NCBI GenBank assembly: GCA_029260655.1
Contig: JAJDCU010000080.1
Location: forward strand, 1-39,964
Length of the DNA: 39,964 nt
DNA from: Phycisphaeraceae bacterium
Lineage (GTDB): Bacteria > Planctomycetota > Phycisphaerae > Phycisphaerales > Phycisphaeraceae
Reading direction: 5' to 3'
Shown here: positions 32,234 through 39,964 of the stretch, one piece after another
Position numbering within the stretch: position 1 is the first letter of the stretch
Layout: every line of letters begins with the position of its first letter
Position numbers and translations under genes: made by a program
Notes under the pieces: model-generated
What the model was told of the DNA's origin: nothing
Databases searched by the model: none
The model's input: only the letters and a program-made list of their open reading frames with translations

Positions 32234-32695
32234 ATGGACTACCACGACGCCGCCAACCTCGCTAAGTCCCTCATGGCCGAGCACAAGCTGGCCGGTTGGG
32301 TCTTTGTCTATAACCGAGGCAAGCGCACGCTGGGGATGTGCGACTTTGACCGCAGGCGGATCGAGTTGTCCGGGCATTTTGTCGCCCGCAACAATGAGCC
32401 CGCCGTGCGTGACACCATTTTACACGAGATCGCCCACGCGCTTGCCGGTCCCAAGGCAGGCCACGGCCGCGCCTGGCGCGCGGTCTGCAAACGGATCGGC
32501 GCACGCCCCGAACGACTCGACCGCGAAGCCGTCATGCCCAAAGGCCGCTGGCACGCCACCTGCCCAGCTTGCGGTTCCGCTCACAGGCGCTTCCGCCGAC
32601 CCCTGCGAGGACGGACCTATATCTGCAGGCCGTGCGGGCCTAAGAAGGGCATCCTGCAATTCGACCTCCCCAAGCCAATCAGGGAAAACCCCTAG
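32234..32695 (+). CDS. SprT-like zinc metalloprotease domain protein
   Basis: A 153-residue protein. The zinc-protease motif HEIAHALAGP is followed by GHGRAWRAVCKRIG, as in SprT/Spartan-like domains. The C-terminal region has a zinc ribbon made of CPACG and CRPCG. Spartan-family proteases can degrade DNA-protein crosslinks in eukaryotes; the bacterial members' role is poorly known. I chose ATG 32234 (MDYHDAANLAKSL); the frame also offers ATG 32201, which would overlap a TATGAT -10-like box (32200-32205) and adds a sequence unlike the family. AAGATGG lies about 8 bases before 32234. The stop is TAG. Confidence 0.87.
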   Translation: MDYHDAANLAKSLMAEHKLAGWVFVYNRGKRTLGMCDFDRRRIELSGHFVARNNEPAVRDTILHEIAHALAGPKAGHGRAWRAVCKRIGARPERLDREAVMPKGRWHATCPACGSAHRRFRRPLRGRTYICRPCGPKKGILQFDLPKPIRENP

Positions 32696-33134
32696 GCGGC
32701 CACGGCCATCAAACGATCTGTGCTCAACACCACTGCGGCATCTTCCGTCAGTGCGTGCCTTCCGGTGATCCTTTTTCTGTGGTGGTGCAGGGGCTGAAAA
32801 CCGACCGGACCAGCCGTGTTATTTCGATTAGCGAAACTGGGTAAGGCTAAGCGGGTCCGGGGCCTGTTTAGGGGCTGATTTCAGGCATTTTTAATCAGCC
32901 TGCAATTAATGCAAAAGGGTTGCTTACAGCCTAGGCGTGGTATACTTACGGAACTTATGCAGGCGGTCGGTGTATGTGTGGCAGGTGGATAGGCTTCGCC
33001 AGCAGGGTATAGACATACAGGTGCTTCACGTGACGGTCATACCGTTTTGTGGAGGCTGCATAAGGGCCTGTGCTCGGTGTTATTTCGTGGGGCAATTTCT
33101 GGGGCTAGAAAAAGAAGAGACGGGAGAGAGATCC
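32696..33134. other. 439-base gap with folded elements and the adhesin promoter
   Basis: There is no gene here. It holds two nested hairpins: a stem CCGGACC/GGTCCGG (32805-32811, 32854-32860) enclosing AGCC/GGCT and TTTCG/CGAAA. A further stem is GGCTGATT/AATCAGCC (32873-32880, 32893-32900). A promoter with extended -10 box follows (32938-32946), then a leader of about 180 bases ending in GGGAG, 8 bases before the giant gene's ATG. Confidence 0.6.
32920..32946 (+). promoter_or_regulatory. Extended -10 promoter of the giant surface gene
   Basis: TGGTATACT (32938-32946) is an extended -10 box, with TTGCTT (32920-32925) upstream at an off-optimal 15-base spacing. The leader to ATG 33135 would be about 180 bases, long enough for regulation. 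Confidence 0.5.
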
Positions 33135-36100
33135 ATGAGCGATTCAACTGCGGGGACCAGACGGGCCAGACAGCGATTTTCCAGCAAGCGCGCACAGCGG
33201 CGTTGGCTTAGGCGTTATGGCCTCAGCGCTGAGCGTGCGCTGAGCCTGCGAGCCGGCCTGGAAGCGCTCGAGCAGCGCACCTTGCTTTCCGCTGCGCCTA
33301 TTTTCGAATTGTCGAGCTTGCTGGGCATCAACGGCGGCGATGGGTCGGCCGGGGTCGTGATCAACGGGGTCTCGCTGGATGACCGTTCGGGCGTCTCCGT
33401 CAGCTCTGCGGGGGACATCAACGGCGACGGTCTGGACGATATGATCATCGGCGCGTTTCGGGACGCAACCAACGGTGTTGACTCGGGCGCGAGCTACGTC
33501 GTCTTCGGCCAGCCCGGTGGGTTCTTTGAGACCTTTGAGCTGTCCACCCTCAGCGGCTCCAACGGGTTCGTGGTCAACGGCATCGCAGGCGGCGGCTTGT
33601 CCGGGCGTTCGGTCAGCGGCGCGGGCGATGTCAACGATGACGGGTTCGACGACCTGTTGATCGGTTCGTTCCTGGCGTCACCCAACGGCGTGGAGTCCGG
33701 GCAAGCGCACGTGGTCTTCGGCAAGGCCGGCGGGTTCGCCTCCAGTCTGGAGTTGTCCGCGCTTAACGGGACAGACGGATTCACCATCAACGGCGTCAGC
33801 GCGGGCGATCGTCTTGGCTTCTCGGTCAGAGGTGCGGGCGATGTCAACGGCGACGGCATCGACGACATGATCCTCGGCGCTTCGCTGGCGTCACCTAACG
33901 GCGCGGCTTCGGGCGCCGCGTATGTGGTGTTTGGGCAAAACGGCGGGTTCGGATCGAGCTTCGACCTGACCACCCTCAACGGCGCAAACGGGTTTGTCGT
34001 CAACGGCGTCTCCGCGGATGACCAGTTGGGCATCTCCGTCAACACCGCGGGGGATGTCAACGGCGACGGGCTGGGCGACCTGATCGTCGGGGCGTTCCAG
34101 GACGACCCCAACGGCGCGGACTCCGGCGCTGCCTTCGTCGTGTTCGGCAAGACAAGCGGATTCGGCGCGAGTCTGAACGCGTCGACGCTTAACGGCACGG
34201 ACGGCTTTGCGATCAACGGGGCGTCGTCCCTGGACAACGCCGGTCGGGCGGTCAGTTCCGCCGGCGACTTCAACGGCGACGGGTTCAGCGACCTGCTGAT
34301 CGGCGCTACGACAGCCGACGGTACGGTTGCGGCTCCTGGCGTTGGCTATGTCGTACTCGGCCACGCCGGCCCGTTCACCGCCTCGATCAGTCTTTCGACA
34401 CTCAACGGTGCAAACGGCTTCGCCTTGAACGGGACCGACACCGGCGACAACGCGGGTATCGGCGTCAGCGCCGCGGGCGACGTCAACGGCGACGGGCTGG
34501 ACGATCTGCTGATCGGCGCCAACCTGGCGAGCCCCAACGGCAGCCGATCGGGCGAGACCTTCCTGGTCCTGGGGCGTACGGCTGCGATGCCCGCGTCCAT
34601 GAACCTCTCGACGCTATCAGGCGCGGACGGCTTTGTTCTCAACGGGATCGTGGCGCAGGACAGATCAGGCCTCTCCGCACGCTCGGCGGGCGATGTGGAC
34701 GGTGACGGGTTCGATGACATGATCATCGGCGCGTTCCTGGCCGATCCCAACGGCGACGCGTCCGGGCAGAGCTACCTGGTCTTTGGCGGCGACTTCTCCA
34801 ATGCCGTCACCCACCTGGGCACGGCCCTGACGGATAACCTGCTGGGCACCGTCGGCGACGACGTGATGGTCGGCGGGCGGGGGGCGGACATCCTCATCGG
34901 CAACGGCGGGCTGGATGTGCTCCGCGGTGGGGCGGGCGACGATGATCTGCGCGTGACCGATACGGCCTTTCGGCGGATCGCCGGTGGCTCGGGCAGTGAC
35001 ACCCTGATGGTGACAGGCACGGGCATCACACTCGACCTGACCACGATCGCCGACAGCCGGATCACCGGGATCGAGACCCTCGACATCAGCAGCGGCGAGA
35101 ACACCGTAACACTTAACCTCCAGGAGGTGCTGAACCTCTCGGGCACGACCAACACGCTGACCGTGATCCACCAGGTCGATGGCACGGTCAATACCGGTCC
35201 GGGGTGGACGCAGACCGGCTCACAGGTCATCAACGGCGATCAGCACACCACCTTCACCCAGGGCGCGGCCACGCTGATCGTGATCCAATTGGAAGACACG
35301 ACCGCCCCGGTCGTGACCGTCGACATGCTTGCCGACGAGGGACGATCGCCACAGATCACCGGCACGGTCGTGGACCGCGACCCGGCGACCACGATAGAAG
35401 TTACCGTTGACGGTACCGCCTACGCCGCGACCAACAACGGCGACGGGACATGGACGCTCGCGGCCGGCGCGATCACACCGGACCTGGCCGACGGCATCTA
35501 CGAGGTCGAGGCTACCGCGACAGACACCGCCGGGAACATCGGCTCCGACGCGACCAACAGCGAGCTGCTGATCGACAACGCGGAGCCGGCCGTGACCATT
35601 GATGCGCTCCTTACCAACAGCGACTCACCCCAGCTCACCGGCACGGTCGTAGACATCGACCCCACCACGACGGTCAGCGTCAACGTCGGCGGGACCAACT
35701 ACCCCGCGACCAACAACGGCGACGGGACATGGACGCTCGCGGCCGGCACGATCTCGCCGGCGCTATCGGATGGCGATCACGAAATCGTCGTCACCGCCAC
35801 CGACTTCCTCAATCACATCGGGACCGACGCCACAACCCTCGAGCTCACGGTCGATACCACCGCCCCCAGTATCACGGTCGATCCGCTGGATACCACCGAC
35901 CAGACCCCCCAGCTCACCGGCACGATCAACGACCCGTTGGCGACCATCAGCATCAACGTGAACGGCACCGACTACCCCGCGACCAACAACGGCGACGGGA
36001 CATGGACGCTCGCGGACAACACGATCGGCCCCGCCCTGGCCGAGGGGACCTACGAGGTGGTCGCCACCGCGACCGACCCGGCTACGAATGTCGGGACGGA

Positions 36101-39100
36101 TGCCACCAACAATGAGTTGGTGATCGACATCCCGCCTGTCGTGACCGTCGACCCCCTGGCCACCAGCGATTCGACGCCTGAGCTCACCGGAACGGTGATC
36201 GACCTGGACCCCCTCACGACCATCGAGGTGACCGTCCTCGGCACCACCTACCCCGCGACCAACAACGGCGACGGGACCTGGACGCTGGCCGACAACACGA
36301 TCACGCCCGCGCTTGCCGATGGGACCTACGAGGTGCTCGCCACCGCGACCGACCCGGGCACACATGTCGGCGTCGATGCCACGGCCAACGAACTGACCAT
36401 CGACACGACCCCACCGACCGTGGGTGTTAACCTGCTAACCACCAGTGACACGACCCCACCGCTCACCGGCACGGTCTCGGACGCCGGGGCGAGTGTCGAG
36501 GTGACCGTCTTCGGCACCTCCTACGCCGCGACCAACAACGGCAACGGGACCTGGTCGCTTGCGGATAACACGATCACACCCGCGCTGGCCGATGCGACGT
36601 ATGACGTTTCAGTCGTCGCAACCAACGTCGGCGGGATCCAAGGCTCCGACGCCACCGCCAACGAGTTGACGATCGATACTATCGCGCCGGTGGTGACCGT
36701 CGATGCGCTGGTGACACCCGACACGACGCCCCAGCTCACCGGCACGATCATCGACGAGGACACCAACGCCGTCGTCAGCGTTACGGTCGACGGCATCACC
36801 CACACGGCGACCAACAACGGCGACGGGACCTGGACACTGGCGGACAACACGATCACGATCCCGCTTGCCGAGGCGACTTTTGATGTGGTCGTCACCGCCC
36901 TGGACGCCGCTAACAACCTCGGGGCGGATGCGACGGTGGATGAACTACAGATCACGATCCCGGTGTTCACCATCACGGTGGACCCGCTGCTGACAAACGA
37001 CCCGACCCCCCAACTTACCGGCACGGTCTCCGACCCCGCCGCAGTCGTTGTCGTCACGGTCAACGGCACCCCTTATGCCGCGACCAACAACGGCGACGGG
37101 ACATGGACGCTTGCCGACAGCACAATCACGCCCTTGCTGCCCGACGGCGTGTATGACGTCGAGGCTTCAGGCACCGACGCCACACCGACAACCATCAACG
37201 ACGCGACCATCGACGAACTGACGATCGACACGGTCGTGCCTGTGGTCACGGTCCGGGCCATCTCGACCAACGACCCCAGCCCGAAACTTACCGGCACGGT
37301 CGACGACCCGGCCGCTGCGGTCAGCGTCACCGTCAACGGCACCGTCTACTCCCCGACGAACAACGGCGACGGGACCTGGACACTGGCCAATAACACGATC
37401 AACCCGGGCCTGGCGGTCGGTACCTATGAGGTGGCCGTCACAGCGGCCGACGCCGCGGGGAACATCGGTGCAGATGCGACCAGCAACGAGCTTGTCATCC
37501 TCGGCTCGCCCGACGACGTGATCAACCTGGCCGACCTGCTGCTGGCGGGCGGGGGCAACGGGACCGTCGGAGTGGTCTTTAACGGGATCGCGGCAAACGA
37601 CCGATCCGGCGGCTCGGTGAGTTCGGCGGGGGACATCAACGGCGATGGGTTCGATGACCTGGTCATCGGCGCTACCGGGGCCGATCCGATCGGCAGCGAG
37701 TCAGGCGCCGCCTACGTCGTCTTCGGGCAGGCAGGGGGCTTCGCCGCGGAGTTCGACCTGTCCACCCTCAACGGGACCAATGGCTTTAGGATGGACGGGC
37801 TGGTCTCCGGAGACTACCTGGGTTTCTCGGTCGCCTCGGCGGGTGATGTCAACGGCGACGGGCTGGACGACCTGGCCATCGGCGCCCAACGGGCCGACCC
37901 CAACGGCAACGGGTCCGGCCAGGCTTACATCGTCTTCGGCCAAACCGGGCCGTTCACGCCGACACTCGACCTGTCACTGCTGGATGGGACCAACGGCTAC
38001 CGATTTGATGGCCAGAGCCTTTCGGACCATGTGGGTTTCTCGGTCAAAGCCGCCGGCGACGTCAACGGCGACGGGCTGGATGATGTCATCTTCGGGTCCA
38101 CCGCGGGCGATCTGCTTGGCGACGACGCCGGGCGGTCCTACGTCGTCTTCGGGTCCACCGCCGCGATGCCCGCCGTGCTAAGTCCCATTTTGCTTACCGG
38201 GGCCAACGGCTTCGCCATCACAGGTGTCAACCCCAACGACCACGCCGGCTTCTCCGTCAGCAGCGCCGGGGACATGAACGGCGACGGGATCGCGGACCTT
38301 CGGATCGGGGCGCCGGATGTCGCCGGACCGGGGAACAATGTCGGCAAGACCTACATCGTCTTCGGGCAGACCGGCGGTTTCAGTGCGAACCTGAACCTGT
38401 CGAGTTTGACCGGCGCCAACGGATTTGCGATCGCCGGGATCGCCGCCGATCAGAAAGTCGGGTTCTCGGGGGATGCCATCGGCGATTTCAATGGCGACGG
38501 CCTCAGTGACATCCTGATCGGTGCACCGTCGACCGTCGACCCGGCCAGCGCCGGTGCGGCGTATGTCGTCTTCGGGCAGGCCACACCCTTCGCCGCCACG
38601 CTGGACCTCGCCACACTCAACGGCGCCAACGGATTCGCTTTCCAGGGCGTCGATCTGAGCGACTTTACCGGCTTCTCAGTCGCGGGCGTCGGGGATGTCA
38701 ACGCCGACGGGTTCGATGACCTGGTCATCGGTGCGCGCGGCGCCGACCCCAACGACGACGACCAGGCCGGCGAGGCCTACCTCGTCTTCGGCCACGGCGG
38801 GGTCTTTGGCGCAACGCTTGACCTGGCTTCCGTTGCAGGCAACGGCGGGGTCGTGATCAACGGCGCCATGACGCGCGACCGGATGGGCCGGTACGTCAGC
38901 GGCGCGGGCGATGTCAACGGCGACGGGTTTGACGACCTGCTCGTCGCAGCACGCAACGCAGACCACAGCGCCTTGAATGACGCCGGTCAGACCTATCTGA
39001 TCTTCGGCCGGGACTTCACCGGCGCGGTTACACAGACCGGGACGACCGCCGGGGAGCTGCTTGCCGGCACGGCCGCGGCGGACGGCATCGTCGCGGGGGC

Positions 39101-39964
39101 GGGCAACGACGAGCTGGTTGGCAACGGTGGGGCGGATGTCCTCAGCGCCGGCGAGGGCGACGACACACTCGCTATTTCCGACGCCTCATTCGTCCGGCTG
39201 ACCGGCGGCAACGGGTTCGACACCCTGCGCTTCGACGGCGGCGGGATCGTGCTGGACCTGACCACGCTCAGTGACCACGCCCTGACCGGCCTCGAGCAGA
39301 TCGATATCCGCGGCACGGGGTCCAACAGCCTGACCCTTGATGTGCGTGAGGTCATGAACCTTTCGGATACGAGTAACACCCTGTTGATCCTGTCTGATCC
39401 AGACGACACGTTTATCATCGGCCCCGGATGGACCAGCTCGGGCGTTGAGATGATCGACGGCAAGGAGTTCAGCGTCTTTACGCAGGGCCAGGCCACTCTC
39501 AAGCTATTCATCTCGCTGGTGCTCGACACAACCGCCCCTGTCGTGACCGTCGACCCGCTGACAACGAACGATACGACGCCGCAGCTCACCGGTACGGTCG
39601 TCGACACCGACCTCGCTACCACGGTGGAAGTCACCGTCAACGGGATCGCCTACGCCGCGACCAACAACGGCGACGGGACCTGGACACTGGCCGACAACAC
39701 GATCACACCGGCGCTGGCCGAGGGGACCTACGACGTGGCAGTGACCGCGACGGATACCGCCACCAACGCGGGTTCCGACGCTACAACCAATGAGTTGGTG
39801 GTCGATACGACCGGCCCGGTGGTGACGGTCGACGCGCTGACGACGAACGATACGACGCCGCAGCTCACCGGCACGGTCGACGATACCGACCCCGCTACCA
39901 CGGTGGAGGTAACGGTCAACGGGATCGCCTACGCCGCGACGAACAACGGCAACGGGACCTGGAC
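33135..39964 (+). CDS. Giant FG-GAP/RTX/Ig-like surface (adhesin-like) protein, 3' end outside window
   Basis: The frame from ATG 33135 (GGGAG 8 bases upstream) has no stop through the window end: at least 2276 residues. Order: an Arg-rich N-terminus of about 40 residues, then LEALEQRTLLSAAP, the LEPR-XLL-like motif of large repetitive bacterial proteins; 7 FG-GAP repeats with Asp-rich calcium loops such as AGDVNGDGFDDL; RTX-like nonapeptides (GGRGADILI, GNGGLDVLR, GGAGDDDLR); eight Ig-like repeats, each ending in ATNNGDGTWTLA-type sequence; 7 more FG-GAP repeats; a second RTX-like block; and a second Ig-like array that continues off the edge. Seven FG-GAP repeats form one integrin-alpha-type beta-propeller, so this protein carries two. 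Calcium-dependent adhesion at the surface is inferred. No signal peptide with a clear hydrophobic core is seen. Confidence 0.9.
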   Translation, partial: MSDSTAGTRRARQRFSSKRAQRRWLRRYGLSAERALSLRAGLEALEQRTLLSAAPIFELSSLLGINGGDGSAGVVINGVSLDDRSGVSVSSAGDINGDGLDDMIIGAFRDATNGVDSGASYVVFGQPGGFFETFELSTLSGSNGFVVNGIAGGGLSGRSVSGAGDVNDDGFDDLLIGSFLASPNGVESGQAHVVFGKAGGFASSLELSALNGTDGFTINGVSAGDRLGFSVRGAGDVNGDGIDDMILGASLASPNGAASGAAYVVFGQNGGFGSSFDLTTLNGANGFVVNGVSADDQLGISVNTAGDVNGDGLGDLIVGAFQDDPNGADSGAAFVVFGKTSGFGASLNASTLNGTDGFAINGASSLDNAGRAVSSAGDFNGDGFSDLLIGATTADGTVAAPGVGYVVLGHAGPFTASISLSTLNGANGFALNGTDTGDNAGIGVSAAGDVNGDGLDDLLIGANLASPNGSRSGETFLVLGRTAAMPASMNLSTLSGADGFVLNGIVAQDRSGLSARSAGDVDGDGFDDMIIGAFLADPNGDASGQSYLVFGGDFSNAVTHLGTALTDNLLGTVGDDVMVGGRGADILIGNGGLDVLRGGAGDDDLRVTDTAFRRIAGGSGSDTLMVTGTGITLDLTTIADSRITGIETLDISSGENTVTLNLQEVLNLSGTTNTLTVIHQVDGTVNTGPGWTQTGSQVINGDQHTTFTQGAATLIVIQLEDTTAPVVTVDMLADEGRSPQITGTVVDRDPATTIEVTVDGTAYAATNNGDGTWTLAAGAITPDLADGIYEVEATATDTAGNIGSDATNSELLIDNAEPAVTIDALLTNSDSPQLTGTVVDIDPTTTVSVNVGGTNYPATNNGDGTWTLAAGTISPALSDGDHEIVVTATDFLNHIGTDATTLELTVDTTAPSITVDPLDTTDQTPQLTGTINDPLATISINVNGTDYPATNNGDGTWTLADNTIGPALAEGTYEVVATATDPATNVGTDATNNELVIDIPPVVTVDPLATSDSTPELTGTVIDLDPLTTIEVTVLGTTYPATNNGDGTWTLADNTITPALADGTYEVLATATDPGTHVGVDATANELTIDTTPPTVGVNLLTTSDTTPPLTGTVSDAGASVEVTVFGTSYAATNNGNGTWSLADNTITPALADATYDVSVVATNVGGIQGSDATANELTIDTIAPVVTVDALVTPDTTPQLTGTIIDEDTNAVVSVTVDGITHTATNNGDGTWTLADNTITIPLAEATFDVVVTALDAANNLGADATVDELQITIPVFTITVDPLLTNDPTPQLTGTVSDPAAVVVVTVNGTPYAATNNGDGTWTLADSTITPLLPDGVYDVEASGTDATPTTINDATIDELTIDTVVPVVTVRAISTNDPSPKLTGTVDDPAAAVSVTVNGTVYSPTNNGDGTWTLANNTINPGLAVGTYEVAVTAADAAGNIGADATSNELVILGSPDDVINLADLLLAGGGNGTVGVVFNGIAANDRSGGSVSSAGDINGDGFDDLVIGATGADPIGSESGAAYVVFGQAGGFAAEFDLSTLNGTNGFRMDGLVSGDYLGFSVASAGDVNGDGLDDLAIGAQRADPNGNGSGQAYIVFGQTGPFTPTLDLSLLDGTNGYRFDGQSLSDHVGFSVKAAGDVNGDGLDDVIFGSTAGDLLGDDAGRSYVVFGSTAAMPAVLSPILLTGANGFAITGVNPNDHAGFSVSSAGDMNGDGIADLRIGAPDVAGPGNNVGKTYIVFGQTGGFSANLNLSSLTGANGFAIAGIAADQKVGFSGDAIGDFNGDGLSDILIGAPSTVDPASAGAAYVVFGQATPFAATLDLATLNGANGFAFQGVDLSDFTGFSVAGVGDVNADGFDDLVIGARGADPNDDDQAGEAYLVFGHGGVFGATLDLASVAGNGGVVINGAMTRDRMGRYVSGAGDVNGDGFDDLLVAARNADHSALNDAGQTYLIFGRDFTGAVTQTGTTAGELLAGTAAADGIVAGAGNDELVGNGGADVLSAGEGDDTLAISDASFVRLTGGNGFDTLRFDGGGIVLDLTTLSDHALTGLEQIDIRGTGSNSLTLDVREVMNLSDTSNTLLILSDPDDTFIIGPGWTSSGVEMIDGKEFSVFTQGQATLKLFISLVLDTTAPVVTVDPLTTNDTTPQLTGTVVDTDLATTVEVTVNGIAYAATNNGDGTWTLADNTITPALAEGTYDVAVTATDTATNAGSDATTNELVVDTTGPVVTVDALTTNDTTPQLTGTVDDTDPATTVEVTVNGIAYAATNNGNGTW
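33297..34800 (+). repeat. FG-GAP array 1: seven repeats, one integrin-type propeller
   Basis: Seven units of about 213 bases, each with GDxNGDGxDDxxIGA. The loop cores fall near 33407, 33626, 33836, 34047, 34260, 34470 and 34690. DxDxDG-type loops of this sort bind calcium in integrin alpha chains. Confidence 0.9.
34801..35298 (+). repeat. RTX-like calcium-binding block 1 and linker
   Basis: Four consecutive nonapeptides of GGxGxDxxx type (GTVGDDVMV, GGRGADILI, GNGGLDVLR, GGAGDDDLR). They are followed by a beta-strand region of the kind found in LapA-like adhesins (ITGIETLDI, NTVTLNLQEVLNLSG). Confidence 0.8.
35299..37500 (+). repeat. Ig-like array 1: eight repeats
   Basis: Eight units of about 270-280 bases, each starting near VTVDxL and containing TPxLTGTV and NNGDGTW. 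The NNGDG cores are near 35428, 35708, 35978, 36254, 36530, 36810, 37081 and 37358. The DNA of the core is nearly identical between units. Confidence 0.9.
37503..39012 (+). repeat. FG-GAP array 2: seven repeats, second propeller
   Basis: Seven units with loop cores near 37626, 37839, 38052, 38268, 38480, 38693 and 38910, parallel in number and spacing to array 1. Confidence 0.9.
39013..39525 (+). repeat. RTX-like block 2 and linker
   Basis: Nonapeptide-like units (GTAAADGIV, AGAGNDELV, GNGGADVLS, AGEGDDTLA), then LTGLEQIDIRG and NSLTLDVREVMNLSD, parallel to block 1 at 34801-35298. Confidence 0.8.
39526..39964 (+). repeat. Ig-like array 2: at least two repeats, truncated by window end
   Basis: Two units of the same type as array 1 (NNGDG or NNGNG cores near 39665 and 39944). 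The array is open at the right edge. Confidence 0.9.

Noticed and set aside
32817-32870. Cyclic-di-GMP (GEMM) riboswitch
   Set aside because: Pieces such as GCGAAACTGGG look vaguely similar, but the conserved core is not present in order and the element lies upstream of the promoter.
33494-39919. Many minus-strand frames (Ser/Pro/Thr-rich) across the giant gene
   Set aside because: They are mirror images of the repeats: a conserved sense repeat makes a conserved open antisense frame. None has a ribosome site or family match.
33297-39964. CRISPR-like regular repetition
   Set aside because: The repeats are about 213-280 bases, in frame and protein-coding; there are no short identical repeats with spacers. 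No CRISPR array is present in the window.

Overview
The window is high-GC chromosomal DNA that looks like a planctomycete, most likely of the Phycisphaerae type; this is inferred from content, since no 16S rRNA is present. The pointers are a giant surface protein with an LEPR-XLL-like N-terminus, an S55 (SpoIVB-like) exported protein, a GldF/GldG/DUF4340 ABC cluster, several large exported beta-propeller or HEAT proteins, and a class-A RNase P RNA. Most promoters I could find are sigma70-like, with TTGnnn and TAnnnT boxes 16-17 bases apart.

Layout. Positions 1-787 hold the C-terminal part of mcsB (protein arginine kinase), broken by an in-frame TAG. Two small double-CBS proteins follow (946-1907), then convergent mutY (-), a stand-alone TSCPD protein (+) and purF (+). 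From 5219 to 11320 (-) lies a four-gene operon: ABC ATPase, GldF-like permease, GldG-like protein and DUF4340 protein. Divergent from it (11508-14581, +) is a second ABC system whose permease carries a large extracytoplasmic propeller-like domain. recQ (-) converges on it with overlapping ends, and a ptsN-like EIIA gene (+) follows. From 17111 to 20713 (-) lies the conserved housekeeping set tRNA-Gln, glmU-like, prs, ctc (bL25), pth, headed by a strong promoter. Next are a Gfo/Idh-like gene (-), rnpB (+, with promoter and terminator), an exported HEAT-repeat protein (-) and rnc (-). rnc is divergent from an S55-family gene, and the two promoters share a TTGTCAA palindrome. On the + strand follow an exported propeller/Fn3-like protein, rpmH (bL34, 49 aa), eno and a SprT-like metalloprotease.

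From 33135 to the window end one reading frame stays open for 2276 codons. It encodes an adhesin-like giant with the order: Arg-rich LEPR-XLL-like leader, 7 FG-GAP repeats, RTX-like repeats, 8 Ig-like repeats, 7 FG-GAP repeats, RTX-like repeats, and at least 2 more Ig-like repeats. The whole module has therefore been duplicated, and the gene runs off the right edge.

How the genes work together. The core is housekeeping: purine and PRPP metabolism (purF, prs), cell-wall precursor (glmU-like), translation (pth, ctc, rpmH, tRNA-Gln), RNA processing (rnpB, rnc), DNA repair (mutY, recQ) and glycolysis (eno). Envelope and surface genes are interspersed. The most unusual items are the duplicated-module giant protein, the amber codon inside mcsB, the permease-propeller fusion, a two-copy palindromic element, and the overlapping divergent promoter pair rnc/S55.
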